A program made the translations under genes and the position numbers. DNA of 64,000 nucleotides from positions 11,781,660-11,845,659 of the forward strand of contig OZ018414.1 in NCBI GenBank assembly GCA_963969595.1, given 5' to 3'. Source of the stretch: Neckera pumila. Taxonomy: Eukaryota; Streptophyta; Bryopsida; Hypnales; Neckeraceae. Positions 1 to 11,209 of the stretch are shown here, piece after piece (position 1 is the stretch's first letter; each line of letters starts with the position of its first letter). Below the pieces are notes generated by a model. It was not told the origin of the DNA. It saw only the letters and a list, made by a program, of their open reading frames with translations, and made no database searches.

Positions 1-940
1 GAAGTCTAATAATGTCTTTTGTTATTAATTTTGACAATGTTTTGTATTTCAATTCTAGGAAATTCTTAATAAGAGATTTGTCAATAGCAAGTTTAGTACA
101 CTTGTGGGTTGAATTCATCACCTTTGGTTGGTTAGAGGTTGTGTTTTGATTCCCTTTTCAGGAATCAAATTGCTATATAGATTCTAAGCGTGGCATCTAC
201 AGATTCTTTTGCTTTAGGGTATTCAAACTAGCTTTACATCTCAAAGTTCAAAACTAACAAATTGTTAGCAATTATCATGTAGTTACTATTATTTCATGGG
301 TGCGAACGTTAATTTGCAAGTTATTGCATCGTTACGATGTACATGATTACTGCAAAGAAATGGGACTACTTTGTAATTTATATTAACTATGTAACTTTTA
401 TATGTTAATCACAAGTGCGCAAAAAACACAAATTATGCACAAAAATTTACATTCTTTATCGTGCATTTTCTGTGCATTGAAGGACACAGAAAATCCATGA
501 CAACAATGTCATTGGAGTCATTACTGGAATAATGCTTATTAAATTGTATCATTGTTCTAAAAAGTATTGTCAGTGTTCAATTGTTGGTCACCATTCTAAT
601 TTTAAGAAATTCCTTAACTAAATCTCTAACATTTTGAATTATATCCATTGTTACTATAGGCCATCAAATTTAAGTTTGAACTAAATCCATTAGTAGGCTA
701 CCAAGAAACTTCATAGCGTAGTGAAAGAATTACTTCATTTTAGCTTGAATTGATTACAAGAGTAGGTCAGCAAGAAATTTGGTAACATACTGATGGAGTG
801 TCTTCACTGGCAGTTGGTGAGAGTTGAGGGTGGAGAGGTCCTCTTTATAACTTAATCCAATCTATCCACACTCAAAAGATATGGGATAACTTGAAGATAA
901 GAGCTTCACTTCTCATAGTCAAGTTATTTTGAAAATATAT

Positions 941-1314
941 AAATTGTGTTCAAAGTAGAAATTTAGACCTTAGTTTGGCATAGTAGAGTACTTTTTTTTT
1001 CTAAATTTTGAACTAGCCAAAGTTGATAAATTAATCTAGCTTTCATCTCCAAAAATCCGTTTGAGATTGTACACCTCCAATAAAAAGTTATAAACAAAAT
1101 TCAAAGGTAATGTTTGAAAATGTCAAAAAAAAGGACCTTCTAAGCCGTCTCTAAACTTTGTCCATAACTTTTGATTGAAGACTCTAAATCTTAAACGGAT
1201 TTTTGGAGATGAAAGCTAGATTCATTTACCAACTTTTCTTAGTTTGAAGTTTAAAAAAAAAATTCATTTTACTATGTCTAAATGAGGTCTAAATTTCTAC
1301 TTTGAACACAATTT
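941..1314. repeat. Fold-back (hairpin) element, about 374 bp
   Basis: The left arm (from 941, reading aaattgtgttcaaagtagaa) returns as its reverse complement ending at 1314. A second matching pair lies closer to the centre: ccaaaaatccgtttgagatt near 1050 against aaacggatttttggagatga near 1195. The centre is near 1128. There is no coding capacity. A diverged single arm occurs at about 46585-46760, so this is a dispersed family. The superfamily is not assigned. Confidence 0.6.
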
Positions 1315-1766
1315 TTGCTTTTTAATTGACTTAGTATTGAAATTGTGAAAAATAAAAAAATGCAATGTTAGTACAATAACTATGCATAGAGATGATGTTG
1401 TGTGATTAGTGCATTAACTTTGTATATCTTAGAAAAGCACTAATGCTGCACGAAGTTAGTCGCCCATCACTAAACCATTGAAGTCATACATATTTTTAAA
1501 TGCATTGTTATCGTGCAACTTTAGCACTTCAAACTCAAATATAAGTGACATGCCTCAACTACATGGTATTAATGAATGTCATTATTGTGTTGTAACAAAG
1601 TTTCTAAATGAACGAATGTAACACAAAAGTTATGCTCGACGATAATCATACGATTACTATTGACAATTTGTGACAGGGAAACTTTGTGATGTAGTAGTTG
1701 TTGATCAAGTTGTAGAGTGTGGATTTTGAATTTAATTTGGAACACAAGTATATTTTGAATCCCAAA

Positions 1767-1789
1767 TTTATTTTGGAACGGAGGGAGTA
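1767..1789. mobile_element. Stowaway-like terminus (one end only)
   Basis: The string ttttggaacggagggagta is the typical 3' end of plant Stowaway (Tc1/mariner-type) MITEs, followed by TA. I could not find the matching left end (tactccctc...) upstream, so the element is truncated or its left end has decayed. Confidence 0.45.
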
Positions 1790-2340
1790 TAATGTAGGGT
1801 TCTGTATTTTTCTATGCATGATTTTTTGCCAGTTGGCTAAAACCAAAAGATAACATCTAATTTTTGTAAAGGAAGGTTTCATTTTTTTTTCCAATCAAAA
1901 TAGCCAGATGATTACTATTTTCTTAAGACCAATAGCCAAATTTCACATAGGTATCACCTAATTTTGATATAGATGTCACCAAGTATCACCCAAGTATCAC
2001 ATGAATATTGAGGAAATACTGACTACTTCTCCAAAAATATTTAAAAAAATCATTGGTATAGACTCTTCAAAGTGCCTTCTTTTGCTACACATCATAATTA
2101 CTATGATTACACTTGTAAAACTTTTATGTTTTTTTGTTGACAACTAAAAGAAGATTTTAGTGCACTAAAAATACTCATTATTTTGTATATTCTATACAAA
2201 AGTTATTAAAGGTCAAAGATTTTTGGGTGAGATGTTCTAAAATCATTTCTTCACTGCAAATAAATATTCATTATTTACCTGAATGCACATCTAGTGAAGA
2301 TGGTGCTTTGGGGCTAGTTGCACATTTAGAAGTCCCTTCT

Positions 2341-3278
2341 TTAACCTCTAAAAGCCTATTGTCCCTTCGAGGGACAAATGCATTTTCAAGCAGGTACCTA
2401 CGGGTTGAAGTTTTCTCCTGATTTTTTGAAACTTTTTTTGGAGGTAGAAAAGCTTATTAGCTTTGAGGGAATATAATTTTTTCACAATTGGTGCCCGGGA
2501 ACAAAAATTATGACCAAATAAGCTCAAAACAAGGAACAAGAGGCAACTCGGGCAGCAAAAAAAAAATTCACTTTTTATTATTTTATTATTTTATTATTTT
2601 TTTTCTCATAGATTATATTTTTTCCTATCTAGAAAGCTTTGATTCATTTCATTTGGATTTGTTATGAGAAAGTTATGGACATTCTTGTTTTTCGGGCAAT
2701 TAGAGCATCTTTTTGAAAAACTAACTTGTAGGATTCATTTTTGAATGCAATTTTCTAAATTTTCCAATTTTTTTTTCTTGCATGGTTTAGTTTACTTGCT
2801 AGAACAATCTCACCATTGGGGTTAGTGCATTTTAATTCCATCTAAAATATATGAATATTTTAGAATTCCTTCTATCTCGTACCTGCTTCTATTTAATAAT
2901 TTTCTTAATAATGAAAATTAAGCTTTTTTGAACTTTTTATTTTTGGGTAGATTGTCAACTAAATTATCCACTCTAAACATTTAAAGCTCAAAACTCTGTA
3001 GTGCAAAAATTTTAAGTTAAAAATGTTCAAGGTCAAAAAATCCAGTCCCACAATTTGCTGAAAAATTTATTTTTTTTCACTTTAAACGTAGATATCTTGC
3101 AATCTCTAAGGTCAAAAATTTTGAAATTTTTTCCACACATTCTCGTACTAGTTAGGTGTAAGATCCTATGGTTAGATGTGTAAAAAAACATTTTTTATTT
3201 TTTTTCACTCTTTGCTAAAAAAATGGCAATTTGGGGTGTTTTTTGGCAGAAAAAAGGCCTTGGGTCTTTAGGGGTTAA
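2341..3278 (+). mobile_element. TTAA-bounded element, copy A
   Basis: It starts TTAACCTCTAAAAGCC and ends GGGTCTTTAGGGGTTAA, so the ends are inverted repeats next to TTAA. It is 938 bp, AT-rich, with no credible ORF. It shares long stretches with copies B and E: the central motif caatctcaccattgggg near 2806 and the right-hand stretch ending in taagatcctatggttagatg. TTAA beside ends that start CCC resembles piggyBac elements, where TTAA is the duplicated target. The assignment is inference because no transposase is present. Confidence 0.65.
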
Positions 3279-4771
3279 TGCTTTGCTACATACCTAGGAG
3301 GGATGTATTTTTAAACTCAAGACTTGTAATTGGTTGAGCACACACATGAGATAGAGAGAGAAAAAAATAGCTCCAACCATGCATCTTGGTTGGTGTAAAA
3401 TTAAGAGGTTGTCCATCTAAGGTCCCACTTCAAATCTCAAGAGACATGAAGAGTGATATCAAGACTATACATCCTCATCAAAGGGGAGACTCTATACTAC
3501 CTACATATAGGGAAGTGCTTACTATTGTAGAGTATAATGTTGGAAGTGAAGTTATGTTAGGTTGTAGGTATTTATGAGATGTTGAAATTAGTGGAGAGAG
3601 GTTGGTTATTTTCTAGTTTAATTCCTTTTGTGAAGAAGAATGTATGTGGTGTTGATGTTGTACATGTAATGTATTTTTTTAATTTGTTTTGGGAATTTTG
3701 AATTCTTATTATTATTTTGAGATGGATAGAATATGGGTGGTGCCTTGTGTGTCCACTACAATTACTATTATTGGTTGTACATTCCAATAGCCATCATAAG
3801 ATACTCTTTTTCATTATAGGCCTTTTTCAAAAGATGCAAAAGGATCTTCTACCTCATTATTTGATAAACAATTGTTATAGGCATTGTAATTATTTTTTGG
3901 CGTATACATCAATGTTTTGCTGAGGGTTTTCACTATGAATTGGCTATTTGAAAAAATGAATTGAATCATCTATATCTAGCTATTGATTCTCCGTGTACCT
4001 TGATTTGGATTGTAAGAACATACTCTGCTTTCCACTATTGGAGAAGACAATAATATACAATATCAAATTCTTTATAGCAATACTTTGCTCACATTTGATA
4101 CAATAGAATTGATGAAATATTCGGAAAGAAATTCTTTGCTTTATTGTAGATGAAATTGTTAAAGTACTACAAAAAATTTAGATGGTGTCTTTTTTGTTGT
4201 AATGAATGTAGCGTAGAATATCTAAATGCCATATATAAATCCTTTTCCGCTCACCTAACCTTGCACATAAAGTGCCGGGAATGTATAGGAATTGAAATAT
4301 ATCAAGGTGTGTGAAGATAATATCAATGCAATTGGCGCACAATCAAGGGCAACAAGAATTTTTTTCTTTACATTTGTAAGAGTCTTCTTACAACCCAAAT
4401 AATTTGTTATAGATAAGTCATTTTTAATGACACATTTTTTTAGCATGAAAATGAAAGTAACCTTGAATATGTACACTTGAACTAAAATTTTGCAAGTTTT
4501 ATGAAAGTCTCAAGTTTTATTGAGCTCTTACACATTTGGGGGTTGATTCTACAACACTTATTTCTTGCTAAATAGATTCTTTTAAAAAAAAATTCAATGA
4601 TTCATCCTTTCCAATTAACATCTTTCAGGATGTAAATGATTTCATTTATCTAAGGTGGCCAATCTATTTCCAATTAGACACTCATATTTGCTAGTTAGGC
4701 TGCCATCTTTCTAATAGATTGTCAATTGCAGCTTAGGTGACAACTCACACAAAGCAAGAGCAACACAAATA

Positions 4772-5698
4772 TTAACCCCTAATGGACTTCAAGGCCCTTT
4801 TTCTGCCAAAAAACACTCAAAATTGCCATTTCTGTAGCAAATAGTAAAAAAGTTTGAAAAATGTTTTTTTTTACATCTAACCGTAGGATCTTATACCTAA
4901 CTAGTATAAGAGTGTGTGAAAAAATTTCAGAATTTTTGACTGCACAGATTGCAAGATATTTGCGTTTAAAGTGAAAAAAACAATTTTTTCAACACATTGT
5001 GGGACTAGATTTTTTGACTTTGAACATTTTTAACTTTATTAGTTTGCACTACAGAGTTTTGAGCTTTTAATTTTTATACAAGAGGATTGAGTTGACAATC
5101 TATCCAAAAATAAAAAGTTCAAAAAAGCTTAATTTTTATTATTAAAAAAATTGGTAAATAGAAGTAGCTACAAATTAGAAGGAAAATAAAAAATATTCAT
5201 ATGTTTTAGGTGGGATTAAAATGCACTAATCCCAATGGTGAGCTTGTTCTAGCAAGTAAACTAAACCATGCAAAAAATAATTTGAAAAATTTGAAAAATT
5301 GCATTCAGAAATGAATCCTATAAGTTATTTTTTTTTCCAAAAAAATGCTCTAACTGTCCAAAAAACAAGAATGTCTATAACTTTCTCATACAAAATCCAA
5401 ATGAAATGAATCAAAGCTTTCCAATCAGACAAAAATATAATCTATGAGAAAAAAATACTTTAAGAAAAAAAAAATTGCAAATTTTTTTTGCTACCCGTTG
5501 TCCCCTGTTTTGAGCTTATTTGGTCATAACTTTTGTTCCCAAGCACCGATTGTGAAAAAAATTATATTCCCATGAAGTTAATCAGATTTCCTACCTCCAA
5601 AAAAAGTTTCAAAAAATCAAAAGAAAATTTCAGCCCCGTAGGTACCTGCCCAAAAATGCATTTGTCCCCCAAAGGGACAATGGTCCTTTAGGGATTAA
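4772..5698 (-). mobile_element. TTAA-bounded element, copy B
   Basis: Inverted relative to copy A. It starts TTAACCCCTAATGGAC and ends TGGTCCTTTAGGGATTAA. Internal sequence matches the reverse complement of copy A over nearly its whole length, including the central motif ctaatcccaatggtgagctt near 5227. 927 bp, non-coding. Confidence 0.65.
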
Positions 5699-6040
5699 GG
5701 AGGTGTATATTGGAAATATAGAATGATCACAAGATGTATATTGGAAGCCACAATTATCACTTATATTGAAGCATTGTTGATTATGTAACTAGCCTATAGT
5801 TGGAAGTAGGGCGAGCTATATGACAAGAATAGGTTGAACGTAATCTTCACAAAAAAATCTCCTGGTAATTTTGTTTTTGAGGAAAAAATGTATAGTAACA
5901 TGAAATCCTTCTCAAATCTATTTATCTAAACAAGGAAATTTTTCCCCTCACCATACCCATACAACAAATATAATGAATTGCTTATGTGATTGGAAATGGG
6001 TCGTATACCTTAATGATGATTGCTTCTTGCATTGCCCTAA

Positions 6041-7523
6041 GAGCATCTGCAATGCACCCGAGAACAAAGACAGTATCAGCACTATACCAAGGACAAAATG
6101 ATTTGTAATTAACTTCTAAACTCCCATTGTCTCCTTGAGGGCCAAAATAGATTTCGGGTAGGTTCCTACGGTCTCAATTTGTGTGCTAATTTTTTGAAAC
6201 TTTTGTGAAGATACGAATCACATGAGCTTTCCAGAAATATAATTTTTATTTCAATTGGTACCCGGATGCGAAAGTTATGCCGTCCAAAAGCCCAAAATAG
6301 AGGTCGTTGGGCAATACAAAAAATTTACAAAAAGTCAAAATAAAAATTTTAAAAATTTATTTCTTATGGAATATGTTATTGTCTACATGAAAAGATTTTA
6401 TTCATTCTATTTGGATTAGTGATGAGAAAGTAATGGAGAATCTTGTTTTTTGAGCAATTTGAGCATGTTGAAAAAATATCTTGTAGGATTCATTTATAAT
6501 GCAATTTTCACAATTTTTCAAAAAAATAAAATCTCACTGGATTAATTAGCAGCTAGAACAATCTCACCATTGGGATTAGTGATTTTCAATTCTATCTTTG
6601 AGCTATTATTGGGTTAGTTTTTCCTTCAATATTGAACTTATTTCTACTTAATAATTTTTTTAATGAATGAAAATTAAGTGTTTTTGTTTTGAATTTTTTC
6701 CTAGACTCTCAACGCAATTCTTCAACATAAAAATTAGAAATCCAAAATTAATAGAACAAAAATTTGAAGTTAAGAAGTTTCAAGCCAAAAAATTTTGGTC
6801 AAACAAGGTGCAAAAAAGACTTGTTTTCTTCACTTTAAATGCAAATATCTTGCAATCTATGTTGTCAAAGTTTCCAAAATCTTTTTCACATATTTTTACA
6901 CTAGTCTAGTGCAAGATCCTGCAATTAGATGTGCAAAGCATACGATTTCTAAATTTTTTTGCACTTTGCAATAGAAATGGTATTTTTGAGTGATTTTGGA
7001 TGAAAAAAATGCCTTAGGAGCTTAGTGGTTAATGTAGAATCTTGTCCTTTCTCTTCTTTTTATAATGCAAAAAAGTCCATTTAATGTTTGGATTGTCGGC
7101 TTTGCATTAAATCAATTTGTTTTAAAAAACACCTGGCACTGTGCGGGCCTCTTGGAATGCCTCTTCATTTGCCAATAAGGTAGTCTACTCTTAAAGCAAC
7201 CAATTAAGAGTTGTTTGCCTTTTCAGGGAAGCTAAACTCCTTGAAACAGTTTTCAATAAATTTTAGTAGGAAGAAAAATGGAATTGACATCTAACCGAAG
7301 TAGTTTCATATGTTTTGGACTTTCATGGAATTAATTACAAATTTTTGAAGTTGAAATGTAGTGGTCACTAAAACCAACCACCTCCTGAAATGTACACTAT
7401 TGATACATTGAAGAAAGCAAAATGTACCTGTGCACCATGATCGGTTTTAGAAATCGCTTTTAGAACAGACTACAATCCAACAGACTACAAGGACTGTTTG
7501 CCAAGAGTGCACTGCAAATGCTC
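6041..7523. mobile_element. PIF/Harbinger-like MITE interrupted by a TTAA element
   Basis: The ends are GAGCATCTGCAATGCAC (6041) and its imperfect reverse complement ending GCAAATGCTC (7523). Both are flanked by TAA, a 3-bp duplication typical of PIF/Harbinger MITEs. The host element is about 560 bp; TTAA element copy C (6109-7032) lies inside it. Similar ends are seen at 35947-36450 and 51073-51559. Confidence 0.55.
6109..7032 (+). mobile_element. TTAA-bounded element, copy C
   Basis: It begins TTAACTTCTAAACTCCC and ends GGAGCTTAGTGGTTAA. It has the central core gctagaacaatctcaccatt near 6552 followed by gggattagtg. It is more diverged than copies A, B and E. It sits inside the MITE at 6041-7523 and is therefore the younger insertion. 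Confidence 0.6.
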
Positions 7524-8099
7524 TAAATAGATGGAATAGTAAAACTCAGGCTACAGGGAAAGTTACCACGCCAACGAAGTTATTCCAATTTTCTTGTTTT
7601 ATTATCTTGGCACAAAATTCAAAAATCAATTTGAAATGAAGAAGTGAAAAAACAACTGAAGTCAGCCAACTACCCTAATTTACTTGTTTTATTTTCTTGG
7701 CACTTCGAATTGAAAAAATCAATTTGAAAAGAAGAGAAATAAAACAAGCCAACTACCCTCAGTACTCAGAGCAACGACACCAGCCAAATTTGGATATGGC
7801 AGACCTGGTCAACCTGGACTGCCATCCCCTGCAGAATTGGACACTTTAATTTCTGATTGCCACTGTCCTTTCAAATATTTTAAACTCCACATGCATGGAC
7901 TCATGGAGCCATGAACATGGGTGAGTCAGGCAGAGTTTGGAGGAAAATTTATTTTTCATCCAAAATGTATCAAATTCAATTAATCCAAAGTGATTACATT
8001 AATCCAAAAATTAGCTAACCTGTGCAAAGGTTTTGTAACAATTTAGTCCTTGTGCAGTGAGTACCATGTAACCACTAACCACCTTGCACCCTAACACCC

Positions 8100-10396
8100 T
8101 CACACGTGTTTTGCACTAAACCTTTCCACCACAGACTGCTGAAGCTTCTGCCACAAATCCACAGCAATGCAGATTGGGCCCTTGGGTATGGAACCCTCCT
8201 TCTCGGTCTCTGCAGGGCTTTCCCTGGGAGCCGGGTGAACAAGGCCCCCTACCCAGCCTTCCTTCGGAAACGACTGCTGCAAGAATGCGAACTCATGTCA
8301 GGGCCATGCACAGGCAAGTGAACTTGGACAACAAGACAGTGAAGAGGTGAAAAGTATCGTTGCAAACTGGCAAGACAAGAAACTATACACAAACTCACAT
8401 ATATTTATTGTCTATACATAACCTGTCCAGCAATTTGTAAACATCAGTTTATGGTACACTGAGAGCTGCTAGTTTGGAATGGAATACTACTTTGGTTGAA
8501 AAAGTCGAACATAACTATTCCTAAGCTAGAGAAGTTCAAAACCGTCACGTCTTATAAAAAATCTCACCTGTTGAACGCCAGTTAGGTTCTGTGTTGCTAG
8601 GTCTTCAGCGCCACGAAAGACATTCCAATTCGGGATTTTCTCCCATTCCTCCCTTGGCTCGTGTTGCATCAAGAGGCGACCCCGGAAGGTTGTCACTCCC
8701 AATCTGGGTCTTTCCTCGTCTACTGCATCAGCTGCTTCTGGTCTTCATGACTCAAGAGGTGATTCATGCCAGGGCCACACAGCCAAGTGAGACGGATTCG
8801 CAGACAGTAAAAAGTATTATTGCAAACTGGGAAGGACAAGAAATTGTGCACAATGTTACACAACGTTGACTCCCTTAACATAACCTCTCCACCAGTTAAG
8901 AAACGTAGTCTGATACACCAATTCATGAAACCAGGAGCTGCCAGCTGGGAATGAAATACAAGTTCGGTTGTAAAAACCAAACAGATTTATTCTTGAACTA
9001 GACAAGGACAAATCGTTCCTTGTTTTGCCAAGGTCTCACCTGTGAACGTCACTTGATTTCTGGGTGGTTAAGCCTTCGGGGGAAGACTTTGCTTTGGGAG
9101 CCTCCACTTTGTCGTGCCGGGTAACTCTGGGTCGCTGGACGGGCTCTCCACTGAAGCGAAGGTCGATTGGGGCACCCGGCGCTGCGACTCGCATGTCGGC
9201 ATAGGCCGGGTCGCAGGTTTCACGGGCGTACATGGAGCAACGTTCTTGGGCTGATACTAAGCATCCTCGCATCTCCCTCGCCTCGCATTCCCCCCTTTTG
9301 GATTGGTCCTCAACCTCTGCATCGTGTTGACAATAGAAAATAAGAAACAGTTCTTCCAGAAGATAATTGCAGGACTGAGAATCTGTGGATAGAAACGAAG
9401 TTCGTCACAAGGAGGTTTCAGAACCCTAAACCCTGCATCTTGAGATGGCCAGGTATTCGTAGTCATGTCAAACACTGATAAATATTACTCCGTAGATGGT
9501 TTCAAGCATCCAAAACGTAAGTCTATATCAAGATTAAACATCAAAGGGGTATGATTTGCAAACTTATGGCCCTGAATTGTGTCTATCATCTAAACAAGTC
9601 TTCCAGAAGATAAGAGGACAGAGAATCAGTTGACAGGAACGCAGTTGGTCACGAGAACGTTTCAGAACCCTACCTGACAAACCCTACAGAACACCATAAC
9701 GAGTAGGGGATTGTCACAAGAATGGTCGCAATGCTTTGTTGGGTCTTCCTAATAAACAGATTACAAAACAGGTTCCTTAAGGGTTGGTCTCATTGGGCCT
9801 TAGGTTTTCACAAATGAACTAAGGCCTCTATACTTCAGAAAGAAATAGGATGCCTTCCATTCTCTAGAACGCCAGAACGCTAGAACGGTCTATAGAACGC
9901 TAGTTCTCTCTTATACATCCAATACCTCGAAATGCATGACAATGGTGCAGAATGTTGATTTTAGGTGTGGTGTTCATGACAAACACCGACACACACTTTG
10001 AATGGCCGCAAACCTAAGCATGGAACAACATCAAACCCACACACTTTGAATTGCAGAACGGATCCCAGGATAGTAGCAACCTGAGGGCAAGAAGGGAAGA
10101 GAAGCCTTCCACCACGGTCGCCCGCACGCTTGCGCAGCACTGATGGAGCACTCAAGCTTCGCTACAGCTTGACATTGCGTCTCAATTTTCTCCTTACACG
10201 TTCGCCACGCTCGTCGCCATGCCGCCTCGCTCCGGAATGCAAGCACGTACGGCCCCTTGGAAAGGTCGTCGCCTTGCCCGGCAGGAACGGGTACTCTTGC
10301 CAAGGGGCGGACAGGATCAAAAGCAACCACAGTTTCGAACGGTGAAAGGCCAACTTGACGTGCCTCCTTGCCTGGAAGCTCCAGGTTGGGATTCAT
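8100..10396 (-). CDS. Plant conserved protein of unknown function with two C-x7-C-x7-C-x7-C blocks (4 exons, 314 aa)
   Basis: Exons on the minus strand: 10396-10081, 9316-9040, 8742-8568 and 8276-8100. The intron phases (1, 2, 0) agree, giving 945 nt with a TGA stop. The residues VGLSPFETVVAFDP, GPYVLAFRSEAAW and CSISAAQACGRPWWK match, from memory, a plant-specific family of unknown function; a database search is needed. Cysteines fall at residues 67, 75, 83 and 91, and again at 116, 124, 132 and 140: two blocks with exact eight-residue spacing, which on a helix would line up along one face. That could allow disulfide pairing or metal binding, but this is inference. No signal peptide or membrane segment is evident. 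The start was chosen as the first ATG after a likely acceptor (near 10420), so a 5' UTR exon probably lies upstream. Weak points are the donor of exon 1 (GTTGCT) and the acceptor of exon 3. Introns 2 and 3 resemble each other along their whole length. Confidence 0.6.
8277..8567 (-). repeat. Intron 3 of the unknown gene, homologous to intron 2
   Basis: This 291-bp intron and the 297-bp intron at 8743-9039 align end to end. Shared landmarks are catgtcagggcca against catgccagggcca, attgcaaactgg against gttgcaaactgg, and acataacct near the middle. Both have the donor CAG|GTGAGA. They are diverged but clearly related. Confidence 0.6.
8743..9039 (-). repeat. Intron 2 of the unknown gene, homologous to intron 3
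   Basis: Partner of 8277-8567. The similarity extends up to both splice sites, while the flanking exon sequences are unrelated. A tandem duplication of the intron, or insertion of related elements that became introns, would explain it. Confidence 0.6.
9354..9690. repeat. Diverged direct repeat inside intron 1 of the unknown gene
   Basis: The stretch from ttccagaagataattg (about 9354) to gtttcagaaccctaaacc is repeated from ttccagaagataagag (about 9601) to gtttcagaaccctacc. Each unit is about 80 bp and the unit spacing is about 247 bp. Confidence 0.5.
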
Positions 10397-10484
10397 CGTC
10401 GAAGTCAGGGTTCACCTGGAAGAATCCATAAACAAATACACTTTTTTTCAGACACCAACATAACATTCTGGAATGGGAAGGCAG

Positions 10485-10650
10485 AGGGGTCCTTCTACAG
10501 TAGCATTGTAACAAAATCATATTCATGTTGCAGTGACCCACAATACATATTCGTGTTACAATATATATTGCATTCAAGATGTTCTACGGTGAAAGGAGTC
10601 TTGGTTCATGGAAAGCAAAGGGGCACCCTGCCTTAAAGTTCAAGAATATT
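10485..10650. repeat. Dispersed repeat shared with 30242-30395
   Basis: Starting at ggggtccttctacagta and running through cccacaatacat, catggaaagcaaaggg and ccctgcctt, this stretch upstream of the unknown gene matches a stretch in SD block 1, 20 kb away, with small indels. No ORF is shared, so it is probably an old mobile or regulatory fragment. Confidence 0.55.
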
Positions 10651-10729
10651 TTGACCAAGAAGGAACCGGCAAGATTTCGAAATCCGAGTTAGAACCCCCA
10701 TTGTATCTCCAGCAATCTTGTTGCAATTT

Positions 10730-11200
10730 GTATTCGAATTGCATCTCCAGCAAAATTTTGAATAGCACGCTCTCACCAAATCAACCAAACCCTAAATTGG
10801 TGAAAATCGCAACAAGACCTTTGATTAAACCGAAATTTTTGAAATCCGAGATGGACTACAGATTGTTGAACATGCTGTTCAGCATTTAATTACATGAATG
10901 CATGGATTTGCATCTTCAGCAAAAGCGAGCTCAACCAAACCCTAAATTGGTGAAGATTGCCAAGTCCTTTGATTCTCTACGTCTATCAGAAACTTATCCA
11001 GAATTTTGAAATCCGAGCCGGAAGATACATTGTTGAACATGCTGTTCGGCATTTGAAAATACGAATGGACAAATTGCATCTTCAGCTAATTAAAAGCGAG
11101 CTCTCGCTACATCATCCAAACCCCCAATCCGTGAAAAATCGCCAAAACCTTCGATTCACCCATACAATCAGAGTGAAATTGTGCGCAATCTTTCTATCAT
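10730..11200. repeat. Triplicated repeat of about 180 bp
   Basis: Three diverged direct units start near 10735, 10905 and 11075. Each carries ttgcatcttcagca (or a variant), caaaccctaaattggtgaa, tttgaaatccgag and ttgttgaacatgctgttc. They lie 350-800 bp upstream of the minus-strand gene start and are therefore candidates for 5' UTR or promoter repeats. Confidence 0.6.
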
Positions 11201-11209
11201 CTCTTTGAC

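Noticed and set aside
10130..10636. Overlapping plus-strand frames of 70-93 codons
   Set aside because: They are shadows of exon 1 of the minus-strand unknown gene, or AT-rich leader DNA. The minus-strand reading has clear family motifs; these do not.
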